A DNA stretch of 64,000 bases, from contig NZ_QGGW01000003.1 in NCBI RefSeq assembly GCF_003148775.1, positions 1 through 64,000 of the forward strand. Direction: 5' to 3'. Positions 16,152 through 25,088 of the stretch are shown piece by piece. The DNA comes from Roseicyclus mahoneyensis (GTDB lineage: Bacteria; Pseudomonadota; Alphaproteobacteria; Rhodobacterales; Rhodobacteraceae). Made by a program: the position numbers and the translations under genes. The notes under the pieces are model-generated. The model had not been told where the DNA came from, did not search any database, and saw only the letters and a program-made list of their open reading frames with translations. Within the stretch, counting starts at the first letter, position 1. Each line of letters starts with the position of its first letter.

Positions 16152-16961
16152 TCACTCGTCCTTGCGGGCAAGGTGCGCGGCCCAGAGGTCGGGGCGTCGT
16201 TCCCGGGTCAGCCGCTCGGCCTGGGCGCGGCGCCACTTGGCGATTTCCCCGTGATTGCCCGATAGCAGAACTTCGGGAACGGCGCGGCCTTGCCACTCGC
16301 GCGGCTGGGTATACTGCGGGTGTTCCAGCAGGCCAGCGGCAAAGCTCTCGTCCTCCGTCGAGGCGGCATTGCCCAGAACGCCGGGGATCAGCCGAACGGT
16401 GGCGTCGATCATCGCCTGCGCCGCGATCTCGCCGCCGGTCAGGACGAAATCCCCAAGGCTGACCTCTTCCAGCCCGAAGGCCTCGATCACCCGTTCATCC
16501 ACGCCCTCGAACCGGCCGCACAGCAGCGTCATGCCCTCGGCCTGCGCAAAGCGCTGCGCATGCGCCTGCGTAAAGGGTTTGCCGCGCGGAGACAGGTAGA
16601 CGCGCGGCCAGCGGGCGGGATCATCGGGTGCTCCGGTAGCGGCCATGGACAGCGCGCGGCCCACCACATCGGGCTTCATCACCAGCCCCGCACCGCCGCC
16701 TGCGGGCGTGTCATCGACCTGCCGGTGCTTGCCGGTGCCGAAAATGCGCAGGTCGATGGGTTCAAGCGCCCAAAGGCCGCGTTGCAATGCCTTGCCGGTC
16801 AGCGAGGCGCCCAGCACGCCCGGAAACAGCTCAGGAAACAGCGTCACCACCTTGGCGCACCACGCACCTTTCAGACGCGGCGTGTCGCTCATCACCTCGC
16901 GCGGCTTGGCGCTGGCGGAAATGGCCAGACGGCCGTGGGATTTCGTGGGCGGAACAGGCAT
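16152..16961 (-). CDS. trmD: tRNA (guanine37-N1)-methyltransferase
   Basis: Methylates G37 next to the anticodon of tRNAs using S-adenosylmethionine, which prevents frameshifting. The 269-residue protein has VVTLFPELFPGVL, DDTPAGGGAGLVM, the trefoil-knot SAM-binding segments LLCGRFEGVDERVIE and LGDFVLTGGEIAA, and EHPQYTQPREW. The start at 16961 (MPVPPTKSHGRLAIS) was chosen because this short basic leader is common in Rhodobacterales TrmD; an ATG 23 codons further in (MSDTPRLK) is the alternative. The usual rimM neighbour is cut off from trmD by a glycosyltransferase on the other strand. Confidence 0.95.
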   Translation of the reverse strand: MPVPPTKSHGRLAISASAKPREVMSDTPRLKGAWCAKVVTLFPELFPGVLGASLTGKALQRGLWALEPIDLRIFGTGKHRQVDDTPAGGGAGLVMKPDVVGRALSMAATGAPDDPARWPRVYLSPRGKPFTQAHAQRFAQAEGMTLLCGRFEGVDERVIEAFGLEEVSLGDFVLTGGEIAAQAMIDATVRLIPGVLGNAASTEDESFAAGLLEHPQYTQPREWQGRAVPEVLLSGNHGEIAKWRRAQAERLTRERRPDLWAAHLARKDE

Positions 16962-17058
16962 GGCGCTGCAATAGGCGGCCCGTCGCAGGGCGACAAGCCC
17001 GAAGGTGCGGGTCCGAAGCGCTTGACGCTGGCGCGAGCCAGCCGCAAATCTGTGCGCC

Positions 17059-18033
17059 ATGTTGAAATGGTTTCGCGCGTCCCCCCCACCCGTGCCGCCA
17101 CCCGCGTCTGTCGCGGCGTCGCCTGGGCCGGGGGCGGGGCCGCGCATGGTGCGCACCCGGTCGCAGGCCACCAGCGGCGTCTGTCTCGTGACCATGGCGC
17201 GCGACGAAGGTCTCTTTCTCACCCATTGGCTGTGGCATTACTCGCAGGCGCTGGATGCGCCCGGTTTCCTGATCCTCGATGACGGCTCCGCGCCCGGCAC
17301 GATCGAGGCCGCTTGCGCGCGCGTGCCCGCGGCAGATGTTCAGGTGATCCGCCTGCCCGACGGGCCCTTCGACGTGCAGTACAAGGCCAACGCGCTTTCT
17401 GCGCTGGCAACCGTGGCGGTCGAACGCCATGCCGTCGTGATCGCCAGCGATGCCGACGAGATCGTGATGCCCGTCGGCGCGGCGCGCGCCCGGCCCCTGT
17501 TCGATCTGCTGATGGAGGCACCTGCGCCTTTCGCGGCGCCTGTCGGGGTGTCGGTCATCCATGATGTTGCGCGCGAGGCGCCGTTCGACCCGCTGCGCCC
17601 GGTGGCGGCGCAGCGTCGGATCGGACGGATCGAAAGCGCCTTCACCAAGCCCGCGATCTGGAAGGGCGAATCCTGGCTGTTCGGAAAGGGTCAGCATACG
17701 CTGGTGGAGCGTCCGACGCCGGTCGCGCCGTCGCTGGCGCTGGTGCATCTGCGGCTTGTCGACGTCGGGGAATTCGCCCGGCGTCAGGCGGTGCGCAACA
17801 CAAGGGAAATTTCGACCGAACAGTTTCGCGGACGGGCGCAGCACTGGCAGATCACGCCCGAGGCCGCGCTCAAGATCCCGGAGTTTCGTGCGCCCCCGGC
17901 ACAGGGCGCCGTCCCGCGTCTTGAACCCGCGATCCCGGAATTTCTGGAGCGTTTCTGCAAGCCGATCGCAGACGGCTACGCCATTCGCGATCTGGACAGC
18001 CGGATGATGGTGGAAATCGACACCTGCCTGTAG
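17059..18033 (+). CDS. Glycosyltransferase family 2-like protein
   Basis: 324 residues. The catalytic part begins CLVTMARDEGLFLTHWLWHY (about residue 42), typical of family 2 transferases annotated 'glycosyl transferase family 2' in roseobacters. A nucleotide-sugar loop LILDDGSAPGT and the metal-binding acidic motif ASDADEIVMP (about residues 128-137) follow. A proline-rich N-terminal leader (MLKWFRASPPPVPPPA) precedes the domain. The gene lies opposite to, and between, rimM and trmD, where relatives normally have none. Sugar donor and acceptor are unknown. Confidence 0.75.
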   Translation: MLKWFRASPPPVPPPASVAASPGPGAGPRMVRTRSQATSGVCLVTMARDEGLFLTHWLWHYSQALDAPGFLILDDGSAPGTIEAACARVPAADVQVIRLPDGPFDVQYKANALSALATVAVERHAVVIASDADEIVMPVGAARARPLFDLLMEAPAPFAAPVGVSVIHDVAREAPFDPLRPVAAQRRIGRIESAFTKPAIWKGESWLFGKGQHTLVERPTPVAPSLALVHLRLVDVGEFARRQAVRNTREISTEQFRGRAQHWQITPEAALKIPEFRAPPAQGAVPRLEPAIPEFLERFCKPIADGYAIRDLDSRMMVEIDTCL

Positions 18034-18084
18034 CAGCGCCGGACCAGGTCCCGCCCGACCCGGTGCGCCACAGCAGCAAGGCGC

Positions 18085-18591
18085 TCAGTCCAGCAAACCC
18101 TCGGGCGGGTCGATGATGATGCGGCCCGTCGCCAGATCGACCGTCGGCACGATCTCGCGGGTGAAGGGCACAAGCACCGAACCCGTTAGACCGGGGCCGC
18201 GCAATTCCAGCAGATCGCCCGCGCCATGGTTCAGGACGGCGGCAATCTTGCCAAGGGTCTGTCCGCCGGTGTCCACCGCCGTCAGCCCCAGCAGGTCGGC
18301 ATGATAGAATTCATCGTCGGGCAGGCTGGGAAGAGCCGCGCGCGGGGCATAGAGCCGTGTGCCGCGCAGGCCGTCGGCGGCCTCTTTTGTTGTGACACCG
18401 GACAGCACGGCGGCAAAACCTTGCGCCACTGGCCGGGTCAGCGTGACCTCGAAAGACCGCGCCCCATCCTCGGTCGTGAGCGGGCCATAGGCGGCGATAT
18501 CCGCCGCCTCGGCGCAAAAGCTTTTCAGCCGCACCTCGCCACGGACGCCAAAGGCCCCAGCTATGGCACCGACGCAGACCCGGTCCGTCAT
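18085..18591 (-). CDS. rimM: 16S rRNA processing / ribosome maturation factor
   Basis: 168 residues. The N-terminal RimM domain opens [21 protein letters not shown]. The C-terminal PRC-barrel domain includes [24 protein letters not shown] and the ending [27 protein letters not shown]. RimM binds S19 during maturation of the 30S head. It lies 49 bases after rpsP and was presumably co-transcribed with it. Confidence 0.95.
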   Translation of the reverse strand: MTDRVCVGAIAGAFGVRGEVRLKSFCAEAADIAAYGPLTTEDGARSFEVTLTRPVAQGFAAVLSGVTTKEAADGLRGTRLYAPRAALPSLPDDEFYHADLLGLTAVDTGGQTLGKIAAVLNHGAGDLLELRGPGLTGSVLVPFTREIVPTVDLATGRIIIDPPEGLLD

Positions 18592-18640
18592 GGCCGGGCC
18601 TGCGTCGTGATCTGTGCGCGGCGCATCATGCGCGCACCGG

Positions 18641-19036
18641 TTACTCGGTCGCGTCTTCGGCGGGAGCTGCGGCCGGGGCGGCGGCTGCTTCGGCGGCCTT
18701 GGCGGCCTTGGCTTCCTTTTCGGCGGCGCGTTCCTTGGCTTTCTTGCCCGGCTCTGCCTTGTTGGGGTTGCTGCGGGTCTTGGCCGGGATCACGCCGGCG
18801 GCTTCGAGGAAGCGGGCCACGCGGTCGGTCGGCTGCGCGCCTTGATCGAGCCAATGCTTGATCCGCTCGATGTCCATGCGGATGCGGTCTTCGTTGTCCT
18901 TGGCCAAGAGCGGGTTGTAGATGCCCAGCTTCTCGATGAAGCGGCCATCACGCGGCATGCGGCTGTCGGTGGCGACGATGCGGTAGAAGGGGCGCTTTTT
19001 CGTGCCGCCGCGGGCCAGTCGGATCTTCATTGCCAT
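18641..19036 (-). CDS. rpsP: 30S ribosomal protein S16
   Basis: 131 residues. The core (1-80) [38 protein letters not shown] and [24 protein letters not shown] is standard S16. An Ala/Lys/Glu-rich tail of about 45 residues, common in Rhodobacterales, follows. GGAG lies 8 bases before the ATG at 19036; a second ATG is two codons in. Upstream is the chorismate mutase gene, 31 bases away. Confidence 0.97.
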   Translation of the reverse strand: MAMKIRLARGGTKKRPFYRIVATDSRMPRDGRFIEKLGIYNPLLAKDNEDRIRMDIERIKHWLDQGAQPTDRVARFLEAAGVIPAKTRSNPNKAEPGKKAKERAAEKEAKAAKAAEAAAAPAAAPAEDATE

Positions 19037-19067
19037 GGGGGTATCTCCTTGGGGATGGGATGGGGCG

Positions 19068-19373
19068 TCAGACCCCGGTTTCCTGGTGTTGTTTGTGGTG
19101 CTGGATGACTTCGGCGATGATGAAGTTCAGGAACTTCTTGGCGAAATCGGGGTCGAGGTCGGCCTTGATGGCCAGGTCTTCGAGCCGCGCGATCTGGGCC
19201 GCCTCGCGGGCCGGATCGGACGGGGGAAGGTCGTGTTCGGCTTTCAGTTTGCCGACCGCCTGGGTGTGCTTGAACCGCTCGCCCAGCGTATAGACGAGGA
19301 TCGCATCAAGCCGGTCGATGCTTTCGCGGTGGCCTTTCAAGAGCTCTGCGGCGCGGATTGTGGCGTCGGTCAT
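19068..19373 (-). CDS. Chorismate mutase, AroQ type
   Basis: 101 residues, all-helical, of the AroQ class. It would convert chorismate to prephenate for Phe/Tyr synthesis. Visible features are an N-terminal helix [47 protein letters not shown]. The conserved pattern D-x-x-L-x-x-L-x-x-x-R with the later VGxLKxxHxLPxxDxxRE identifies the fold. [19 protein letters not shown] helix closes it. The ATG at 19373 overlaps the stop of the upstream acetyltransferase (ATGA), implying coupled translation. It lies between ffh and rpsP, a placement common in this order. Confidence 0.88.
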   Translation of the reverse strand: MTDATIRAAELLKGHRESIDRLDAILVYTLGERFKHTQAVGKLKAEHDLPPSDPAREAAQIARLEDLAIKADLDPDFAKKFLNFIIAEVIQHHKQHQETGV

Positions 19374-19900
19374 GGCAAATCCTCCGGGGCGGGGTGGCGC
19401 CAGATGTGCATGGTGCCATAGGCGTCGTGAACGAACTGACCCTCCGGGTGGCAACCCATCTTGCGACCCAGCGCAACGGAGCGCTCGTTGGCGGGGTTGA
19501 TCAGGCTGATCGCGGTGGTCCAGCCTGCGGTGCCGTAGGCATAGGCGCGGGCGGCAAGGGCGGCTTCATGGGCAAGACCCCGGCCTTCGCCGTCCGCGAA
19601 CATGGTCCAGCCGATCTCAGGCTCGGGCCAGCCCACGGGGAACAGCAGGCCGACCACGCCCAGCGGCGCGTCCGTAGCCGTGTCGGCGACGATCCAGCGG
19701 CCATAGCCAAGGATCGCCCATTGCCCGGCAAGGCCCAAAAACTGGCCCCAAGCTTCGCTGCGGGTATTTGGGCTACCGACAAAACGCGCCCGGTCCGAGG
19801 CGCGGAATTCCGCGAAGGCGTCGAAATCGGACATCCGCGGCGCGCGCAGGGTCAGGCGTTCGGTGGTGAGGGTCGGGATCTGGAAAATGCCAGCGCTCAT
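19370..19900 (-). CDS. GNAT-family N-acetyltransferase (RimJ-like)
   Basis: 176 residues of the Acetyltransf_3/RimJ-like branch. It opens PTLTTERLTLRAPRMSDFDAFAEF and has the PEIGWTMFADGEGRGLAHEAALAARAYAYG segment that forms the acetyl-CoA loop, then INPANERSVALGRKMGC. The open frame extends to 20230, but the ATG at 19900 fits the family start. It overlaps the chorismate mutase start by 4 bases. A second, similar acetyltransferase lies directly upstream, suggesting an old duplication. Substrate unknown. Confidence 0.85.
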   Translation of the reverse strand: MSAGIFQIPTLTTERLTLRAPRMSDFDAFAEFRASDRARFVGSPNTRSEAWGQFLGLAGQWAILGYGRWIVADTATDAPLGVVGLLFPVGWPEPEIGWTMFADGEGRGLAHEAALAARAYAYGTAGWTTAISLINPANERSVALGRKMGCHPEGQFVHDAYGTMHIWRHPAPEDLP

Positions 19901-19997
19901 CGGCCCCACCCCCCGTGCAGGATTGCTAAAGGACAAGGGAACAGCGCCGCGCCTGTGGGCAAGCCTGTGGGCAGATCGCAGAGATGCATCCAACCCA

Positions 19998-20501
19998 TCA
20001 CGCGGCCCTCCAATGACGAAACACGATATCCTCGGCGTCCTGTCGGGGTGCATCGCCATCCTCGACCGCGCCCAGACGACGGGCCACCGCTTGCGAGGCG
20101 GCGTTGTCGGGGTGCGTGTAGCTGACCAGGCTGTCGAGGGGCAGCGCGTCCCATGCCCAGTCGCGCAAAGCGGCGGCCCCCTCTGTGGCAAAGCCCTGCC
20201 GCGCATGGCCATCATAGACCATCCAGCCAAGCTCGGTCTCGGGAAACAGCGGCCCGGCGTTCAGGCCGACCTGCCCAACGGTCTCGCCGGTGTCGTGCCG
20301 TTCGAGCATCAGCGCGCCATGCCCGAACAGCGCCCAACAGGCCACATCGTGACAAAACAAGCCCCAGGCTGCTCCCGTGTCGAAGGGACCGCCCATGTAG
20401 ATCGACCGAGGACCGGCCATCAGAGCGGCATAGGAGGGGAAATCCGTCTCGCGCATAGGGCGCAGCGTCAGCCGCGCGGTCTGGAGGGTCGGGGCCTGCA
20501 T
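19998..20501 (-). CDS. GNAT-family N-acetyltransferase (RimJ-like), second copy
   Basis: 167 residues. It shares the layout of its downstream neighbour: opening PTLQTARLTLRPMRETDFPSYAALM, the ELGWMVYDGHARQGFATEGAAALRDWA acetyl-CoA loop, and HPDNAASQAVARRLGAV. The ATG at 20501 was chosen; a GTG at 20507 overlaps the ffh stop. Both are preceded by GAAGAAG. Immediately downstream of ffh on the same strand. Substrate unknown. Confidence 0.85.
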   Translation of the reverse strand: MQAPTLQTARLTLRPMRETDFPSYAALMAGPRSIYMGGPFDTGAAWGLFCHDVACWALFGHGALMLERHDTGETVGQVGLNAGPLFPETELGWMVYDGHARQGFATEGAAALRDWAWDALPLDSLVSYTHPDNAASQAVARRLGAVEDGDAPRQDAEDIVFRHWRAA

Positions 20502-20503
20502 GG

Positions 20504-22009
20504 TCACTTCTTCTTCCCGAACCCCGACAGGCCCGGCGGAAGCATCCCGCCGCCGCCAAATCCACCCGGGCCGCCCAGCCCCATCTTGCGCGCGGCCTCT
20601 TCCATGGCGGCCGGGTCCATTTGGCTGGGGTCCATGCCCTTGAGCGCAGCCGGTGCGCCCTTGCCCATCAGCGCGCCAAGCCCGCCGCGCATCAGGCCCT
20701 TGGCGCCCATCTTGCCCATCTTCTTCATCGCGTCCGCCATCTGGCGGTGCATCTTCAGCAGCTTGTTGATGTCGGACACCTCCTGCCCGGCGCCGGCGGC
20801 CACGCGCTTTTTCCGGCTGGCCTGCATCAGGTCGGGATTGGCCCGTTCCTTTTTCGTCATGGAATTGATCAGCGCGATCTGCCGCCGGATCACCATGTCG
20901 TCAAAGCCCGCGTCATCGAGCTGCTTTTGCATCTTGGCCATGCCGGGCATCATCCCCATCATGCCCTTCATGCCGCCCATGCGCATCATCTGGTCCAACT
21001 GCGCCTTGAGGTCGTTCATGTTGAACTGACCCTTCTGGAAGCGCTTCATCATCCGCTCGGCCTGCTCGGCCTCCAGCGTTTCTTGCGCGCGTTCCACCAG
21101 CGCGACGATGTCGCCCATCCCCAGAATGCGGCCCGCGATGCGCGCAGGCTCGAACGTCTCGAGCGCATCCATCTTCTCGCCCAGACCCACGAAGCGGATC
21201 GGCTTGCCGGTGATCGCGCGCATCGACAGTGCCGCGCCGCCGCGCCCGTCGCCGTCCATCCGGGTCAGAACGACGCCGGTGATGCCGATGCGGGCGTCGA
21301 AGTTTTCCGCCGTGGTCACTGCGTCCTGACCGGTCAGGCCGTCGACGACCAGAAGCGTCTCGCGCGGGTTGGCGACATCGCGGACGGCGGCCACCTGCGC
21401 CATCAACTCATCGTCGATCGAAAGACGACCGGCGGTGTCGAGCAGGTAGACATCGTAGCCGCCAAGGCTGGCTTGCGTCTTGGCGCGCTTGGCGATGGCT
21501 ACGGGATCCTCGCCCTTGACGATGGGCAGGGTGTCGACGCCGATCTGTGTGCCGAGGATGGCAAGCTGTTCCATGGCCGCCGGGCGGTTCACGTCGAGCG
21601 AGGCCATCAGCACCTTTTTGCCCTCGCGCTCTTTCAGGCGCTTGGCGATCTTGGCGGTGGTGGTGGTCTTGCCGCCGCCCTGAAGGCCGACCATCAGGAC
21701 GGGGGCGGGCGGATTGTCGATCTTGAGGCGACCGGGGTCCTCGTCGCCGGACAAAACATGGACCAGTTCGTCGTGGACGATCTTGATGACCTGCTGTCCG
21801 GGCGTCACGGATTTGGTGACCGCGGCACCCGTCGCCTTCTTCTCTACCGCCTTGATGAAATCGCGCGCCACGGGCAGCGAGACATCGGCCTCGAGCAGGG
21901 CCACACGCACCTCGCGCATGGCGGTGCGCACGTCATCCTCCGACAGCGCGCCTTGTTTGGTGAGGCGGTCGAACACGCCGGAGAGGCGTTCTGACAGGTT
22001 TTCAAACAT
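20504..22009 (-). CDS. ffh: Signal recognition particle protein (Ffh/SRP54)
   Basis: 501 residues. The N domain (1-90) is followed by the GTPase domain with P-loop VGLQGGGKTTT (about residue 105), DTAGRLSIDDEL, the TRMDGDGRGGAALS segment and the GLGEKMDALE motif. The methionine-rich M domain (about 330-450) binds the 4.5S RNA and signal peptides. A Gly-rich C-terminal tail ends in GKKK. It targets nascent membrane proteins to FtsY. The ATG at 22009 gives the conserved MFENLSERLSGVFDRL start. First gene of a run into two GNAT genes, chorismate mutase, rpsP and rimM. Confidence 0.97.
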   Translation of the reverse strand: MFENLSERLSGVFDRLTKQGALSEDDVRTAMREVRVALLEADVSLPVARDFIKAVEKKATGAAVTKSVTPGQQVIKIVHDELVHVLSGDEDPGRLKIDNPPAPVLMVGLQGGGKTTTTAKIAKRLKEREGKKVLMASLDVNRPAAMEQLAILGTQIGVDTLPIVKGEDPVAIAKRAKTQASLGGYDVYLLDTAGRLSIDDELMAQVAAVRDVANPRETLLVVDGLTGQDAVTTAENFDARIGITGVVLTRMDGDGRGGAALSMRAITGKPIRFVGLGEKMDALETFEPARIAGRILGMGDIVALVERAQETLEAEQAERMMKRFQKGQFNMNDLKAQLDQMMRMGGMKGMMGMMPGMAKMQKQLDDAGFDDMVIRRQIALINSMTKKERANPDLMQASRKKRVAAGAGQEVSDINKLLKMHRQMADAMKKMGKMGAKGLMRGGLGALMGKGAPAALKGMDPSQMDPAAMEEAARKMGLGGPGGFGGGGMLPPGLSGFGKKK

Positions 22010-22351
22010 GGGCGGATGCCCCTTTCGCAAGTCTCGGTTGCCCCGAAATGTAAGGGGCCTGCCGCAAACACACCATGACCCCCGTGGGCGAAACCTCGCT
22101 GACGGGGGGCGATCCTGATACAATCAGGACCGGAGTGCTGGCGCATTCCGGATTACTGCGGGGCATATGCGGCACGATCGATGGAGTCAAGACATCGCCG
22201 GATGGTGCCGCGCCCCGCCACCGCACGATCTGCCACCGCGCGATGCGGCCTTCGGCACATGTCTGGTGGGGTCCATACGCCCCGCTTGCCTTTCCGCAAA
22301 CCGGCACGCAAGATCGATCTGGGGCAAAGTCGTGTGGGAGAGCGCACAGAA

Positions 22352-23242
22352 ATGTCTTTCGACCACTGGGACGAGATCCGCACCGCCTATCAGGTCGCCC
22401 GCGTCGGCACCGTGTCGGGTGCGGCAGAGGCGCTGGGCGTGCACCACGCAACCGTCATCCGGCATATCGACGCGCTGGAGCAACGGCTGGGCGCCAAGCT
22501 GTTCCAGCGCCATGCCCGCGGCTACACGCCGACCGAGGCGGGGCAGGATCTGCTGAACGTCGCGGCCCAGACCGATGACCAGTTCACCCAGCTTGCGGGT
22601 CGCATCAAGGGGCGCGGCGACGAGGTGACGGGCGAATTGATCGTGACCTCGATCGACGCACTTTCACCGCTCCTGATCCCCTCGATGGCCATTTTCGGGC
22701 AGCGCCACAGCGACCTGCGGGTGCGGCTGATGACCGACCAGCGCCTGTTCCGGCTGGAATACGGCGAGGCGCATGTGGCGATCCGGGCGGGCAGCTTGCC
22801 CGACCAGCCCGACAATGTGGTGCAGCCCTTCTTCACCCAGACCCTGCGGATGATGGCCTCGCGCGAGTATGTCGCCCGGTTCGGCACTCTGGAAACCGGC
22901 AATGTGGCCGATCACCGTTTCATCGGCGCGACCGAGGACACGCCGCGCGCGCCCTATTTCCGCTGGCTCAACGAACATGTGCCGGCCAGTTCGATCTATT
23001 TCCGCGCGACCTCGATGATGGCGTCCAAGGTGGCGGTCCGCTCGGGCATAGGCATCGGCTTCATCGCGTCTTGGGACAAGGACGGGGTCGAGGATCTGGT
23101 CGAGGTCCTTCCGCCGCTGGAGGATTGGTCGGCCAAGGTCTGGCTGGTCACCCACATGGACCTGCACAGGACGGCCAAGGTGCAGACCTTCGTGCGCTTC
23201 CTCAAGGAACAGGTCAAGGCCTGGGGGGTGGACGCCGCGTGA
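22352..23242 (+). CDS. LysR-type transcriptional regulator
   Basis: 296 residues. The N-terminal helix-turn-helix is in ARVGTVSGAAEALGVHHATVIRHIDALEQRLGAKLFQR (about residues 15-52), with TPTEAGQDLL at the linker. The C-terminal part (about 90-296) is the effector-binding fold. The His-Ala-Thr-Val recognition sequence is that of the branch that often stands alone or with exporters. Its stop overlaps the GTG start of the DMT transporter (GTGA), so the two form an operon, which is unusual for LysR genes that are more often divergent from targets. Confidence 0.9.
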   Translation: MSFDHWDEIRTAYQVARVGTVSGAAEALGVHHATVIRHIDALEQRLGAKLFQRHARGYTPTEAGQDLLNVAAQTDDQFTQLAGRIKGRGDEVTGELIVTSIDALSPLLIPSMAIFGQRHSDLRVRLMTDQRLFRLEYGEAHVAIRAGSLPDQPDNVVQPFFTQTLRMMASREYVARFGTLETGNVADHRFIGATEDTPRAPYFRWLNEHVPASSIYFRATSMMASKVAVRSGIGIGFIASWDKDGVEDLVEVLPPLEDWSAKVWLVTHMDLHRTAKVQTFVRFLKEQVKAWGVDAA

Positions 23243-24141
23243 GCACGCTGTCCGCGCCGATGCCCGAAGCGCGGCGCGGCCATCTGGCGATGCTACTGTT
23301 CTCGGCGCTGGTGGCGGGGTCGTTCTCGCTGGGCGGGCAGGTCGCCAACGAGATCGCCCCGACGGCGCTGAACGCGGTCCGCTTTGCGCTGTCGGCGGCG
23401 GTCGTCGGTGCCGTGATCGGGCTGCGGGGCGGATGGACGGCGACGGCGGCGGCGCTTGCGGCACCGTGGCGCTATGGCATCCTCGGCGGCTTCTTCGCCC
23501 TGTATTTCGTCACCATGTTCGAGGGGCTCAAGACAGCCCCACCCGTCTCTGCGGCTGCGGTCTTCACGCTGACCCCGGTGATGAGCGGCGTTTTCGGCTA
23601 TGTCTTGCTCAGGCAGATGATGGGCGCGCGCATCTGGCTGGCATTGGGCCTCGGCGCGGCAGGCGCGCTGTGGGTGATCTTTCGCGCGGACCTGACGGCG
23701 CTCATGGCCTTCGAGATCGGGCGGGGCGAAGCGATATTCTTCTGGGGCTGCATGGCGCACGCGGCCTATACGCCGATGGTGCGCGTGTTGAACCGGGGCG
23801 AGCCGATCTTGTCCTTCACCTTCTGGACGCTGACGGCGACGGCCCTGATCATCGGGGTCTTGGGCTGGCGCGACATCGCGGCGACCGACTGGGGAACGTT
23901 GCGCCCGCTGGTCTGGGTCACGCTGGCCTATACGGGGGTGGCGGCCTCCTCGATGACGGTGTTCTTGGTGCAATTCGCCTCGATGCGGCTGCCGTCCTCC
24001 AAGGTGATGGCCTATACCTACCTGACGCCCAGCTGGGTCTTGATGTGGGAACTGGCATTGGGTCAGCCTGTGCCGCCCCTGCTGGTGCTGGCCGGCGTCG
24101 GCCTGACCATCGCGGCGCTGGCGCTTTTGCTCAAAGACTAG
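23239..24141 (+). CDS. EamA/DMT-family transporter
   Basis: 300 residues with about ten membrane spans in two EamA repeats (first half about 12-140, second half about 150-295). Typical segments are LNAVRFALSAAVVG, APPVSAAAVFTLTPVMSGVFGY and the second-repeat MRLPSSKVMAYTYLTPSWVL. Such proteins export amino acids, nucleosides or other metabolites. The GTG start at 23239 overlaps the LysR stop, so expression is probably coupled to it. The transported compound is unknown. Confidence 0.87.
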   Translation: MSTLSAPMPEARRGHLAMLLFSALVAGSFSLGGQVANEIAPTALNAVRFALSAAVVGAVIGLRGGWTATAAALAAPWRYGILGGFFALYFVTMFEGLKTAPPVSAAAVFTLTPVMSGVFGYVLLRQMMGARIWLALGLGAAGALWVIFRADLTALMAFEIGRGEAIFFWGCMAHAAYTPMVRVLNRGEPILSFTFWTLTATALIIGVLGWRDIAATDWGTLRPLVWVTLAYTGVAASSMTVFLVQFASMRLPSSKVMAYTYLTPSWVLMWELALGQPVPPLLVLAGVGLTIAALALLLKD

Positions 24142-24177
24142 GGGGCAGGGTGCGGCTCCGGGCGCAAGGCTGCGCTC

Positions 24178-24519
24178 CTATGGGGTGTCGAAGGGCTCGG
24201 CCCCGAGCTCACGCTCCAAAAACGCCTCGAAGGCGTCGAGGTTCACCGGCTCGAATTGCCCGAACCCCTGCATCCAGACCGAGGCGGCTTTCAGCGCGTC
24301 GGGTTCCAGCTTGCACCATTTCACCCGGCCCCGCTTTTCTTGCGTGATCAGACCCGCCCCTGCGAGAATGCCGAGGTGTTTGGAAATCGCGGCCAGCGAC
24401 ATGGCGAAGGGTTCGGCCACATCGGTCACCGCCATGTCATCCTCCAGCAGCATGCGAAGGATCTCGCGCCGGGTGGGATCGGCGAGGGCGGCAAAGACGG
24501 TGTCGAGATGAGGTGCCAT
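24178..24519 (-). CDS. ArsR-family winged-helix repressor
   Basis: 113 residues: HLDTVFAALADPTRREILRML opening, recognition helix MSLAAISKHLGILAGAGLI (about 39-57), wing KRGRVKWCKLEP, and a helical tail. This is the branch of ArsR proteins often found with SRPBCC-type proteins. None is adjacent here, so its target other than itself is not evident. No N-terminal Cys metal motif. A perfect palindrome lies 33 bases before the ATG. Convergent with the DMT transporter; divergent from the atp genes. Confidence 0.87.
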   Translation of the reverse strand: MAPHLDTVFAALADPTRREILRMLLEDDMAVTDVAEPFAMSLAAISKHLGILAGAGLITQEKRGRVKWCKLEPDALKAASVWMQGFGQFEPVNLDAFEAFLERELGAEPFDTP

Positions 24520-24551
24520 GGCACAGGAGGTGACAGCGCGGCGCGCGATCG

Positions 24552-24567
24552 TCAACCGATCGGTTGA
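24552..24567. promoter_or_regulatory. Perfect 16-bp palindrome, likely ArsR autoregulatory operator
   Basis: TCAACCGATCGGTTGA is an exact palindrome in the promoter region of the ArsR gene. A CAACCGATCGGTTG-type core is the kind of site bound by ArsR/SdpR-like dimers. It lies 185 bases from atpI, so control of the atp operon is possible but not implied. Confidence 0.75.
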
Positions 24568-24635
24568 ATATGCGCAAAGGGTCAAAACCGGCCAGGACCG
24601 GGCGTGGGGCTGGACCACCTGCATTCGCGTATCGA

Positions 24636-24654
24636 GATAAAATCGTTTTTTATC
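24636..24654. other. AT-rich inverted repeat upstream of the atp operon
   Basis: GATAAAA (24636-24642) and TTTTATC (24648-24654) pair around a 5-base loop in an unusually AT-rich patch, about 100 bases before atpI. A TTGACT at about 24693 may be a -35 box of the atp promoter. Whether the repeat is an operator or just promoter structure cannot be told. Confidence 0.35.
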
Positions 24655-24751
24655 AGATTTTTACGCGAAATTCTCTGCAGCGCGGCATGCGTTGACTCTG
24701 CGCCGCGCCCGACATAGCGTCCGCGCAACTTCCTCGAGGGGGTTTTGCGTC

Positions 24752-25084
24752 ATGTCCGGGCCCAGCGAAGCCGAGCGATTGAAGGCCCTTGAGGCCCGGA
24801 TCGCGGCGGCCAGACAGGGCCAGACGCAAAAACCCCACACAGAGGAACACTATTCACAGGCTCATCTGGCCTGGAGGATGGTGATCGAGCTGGTCGCGGG
24901 TCTCGGGATCGGGTTCGGCATCGGTTACGGCCTCGACGCCCTTCTGGGCACGTCGCCGTGGATGATGATGGTGTTTGCGGTCCTTGGCTTCATTGCCGGG
25001 GTCAAGACGATGATCCGCTCGGCCGAAGAGGTCCAGCGCAAGCAGATCGAGGCGGCGGATGCCGCAAACGAAAAGAAGGGGTAA
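24752..25084 (+). CDS. atpI: ATP synthase accessory protein AtpI
   Basis: 110 residues: a charged N-terminal helix ([18 protein letters not shown]), then two membrane spans (about 42-62 and 70-90) with glycine-rich [15 protein letters not shown], and a charged C-terminal tail. This is the AtpI/Atp1 family, which helps assemble the c-ring and sits at the head of F0 operons. The next gene starts 4 bases after its stop. Confidence 0.88.
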   Translation: MSGPSEAERLKALEARIAAARQGQTQKPHTEEHYSQAHLAWRMVIELVAGLGIGFGIGYGLDALLGTSPWMMMVFAVLGFIAGVKTMIRSAEEVQRKQIEAADAANEKKG

Positions 25085-25088
25085 GGCC

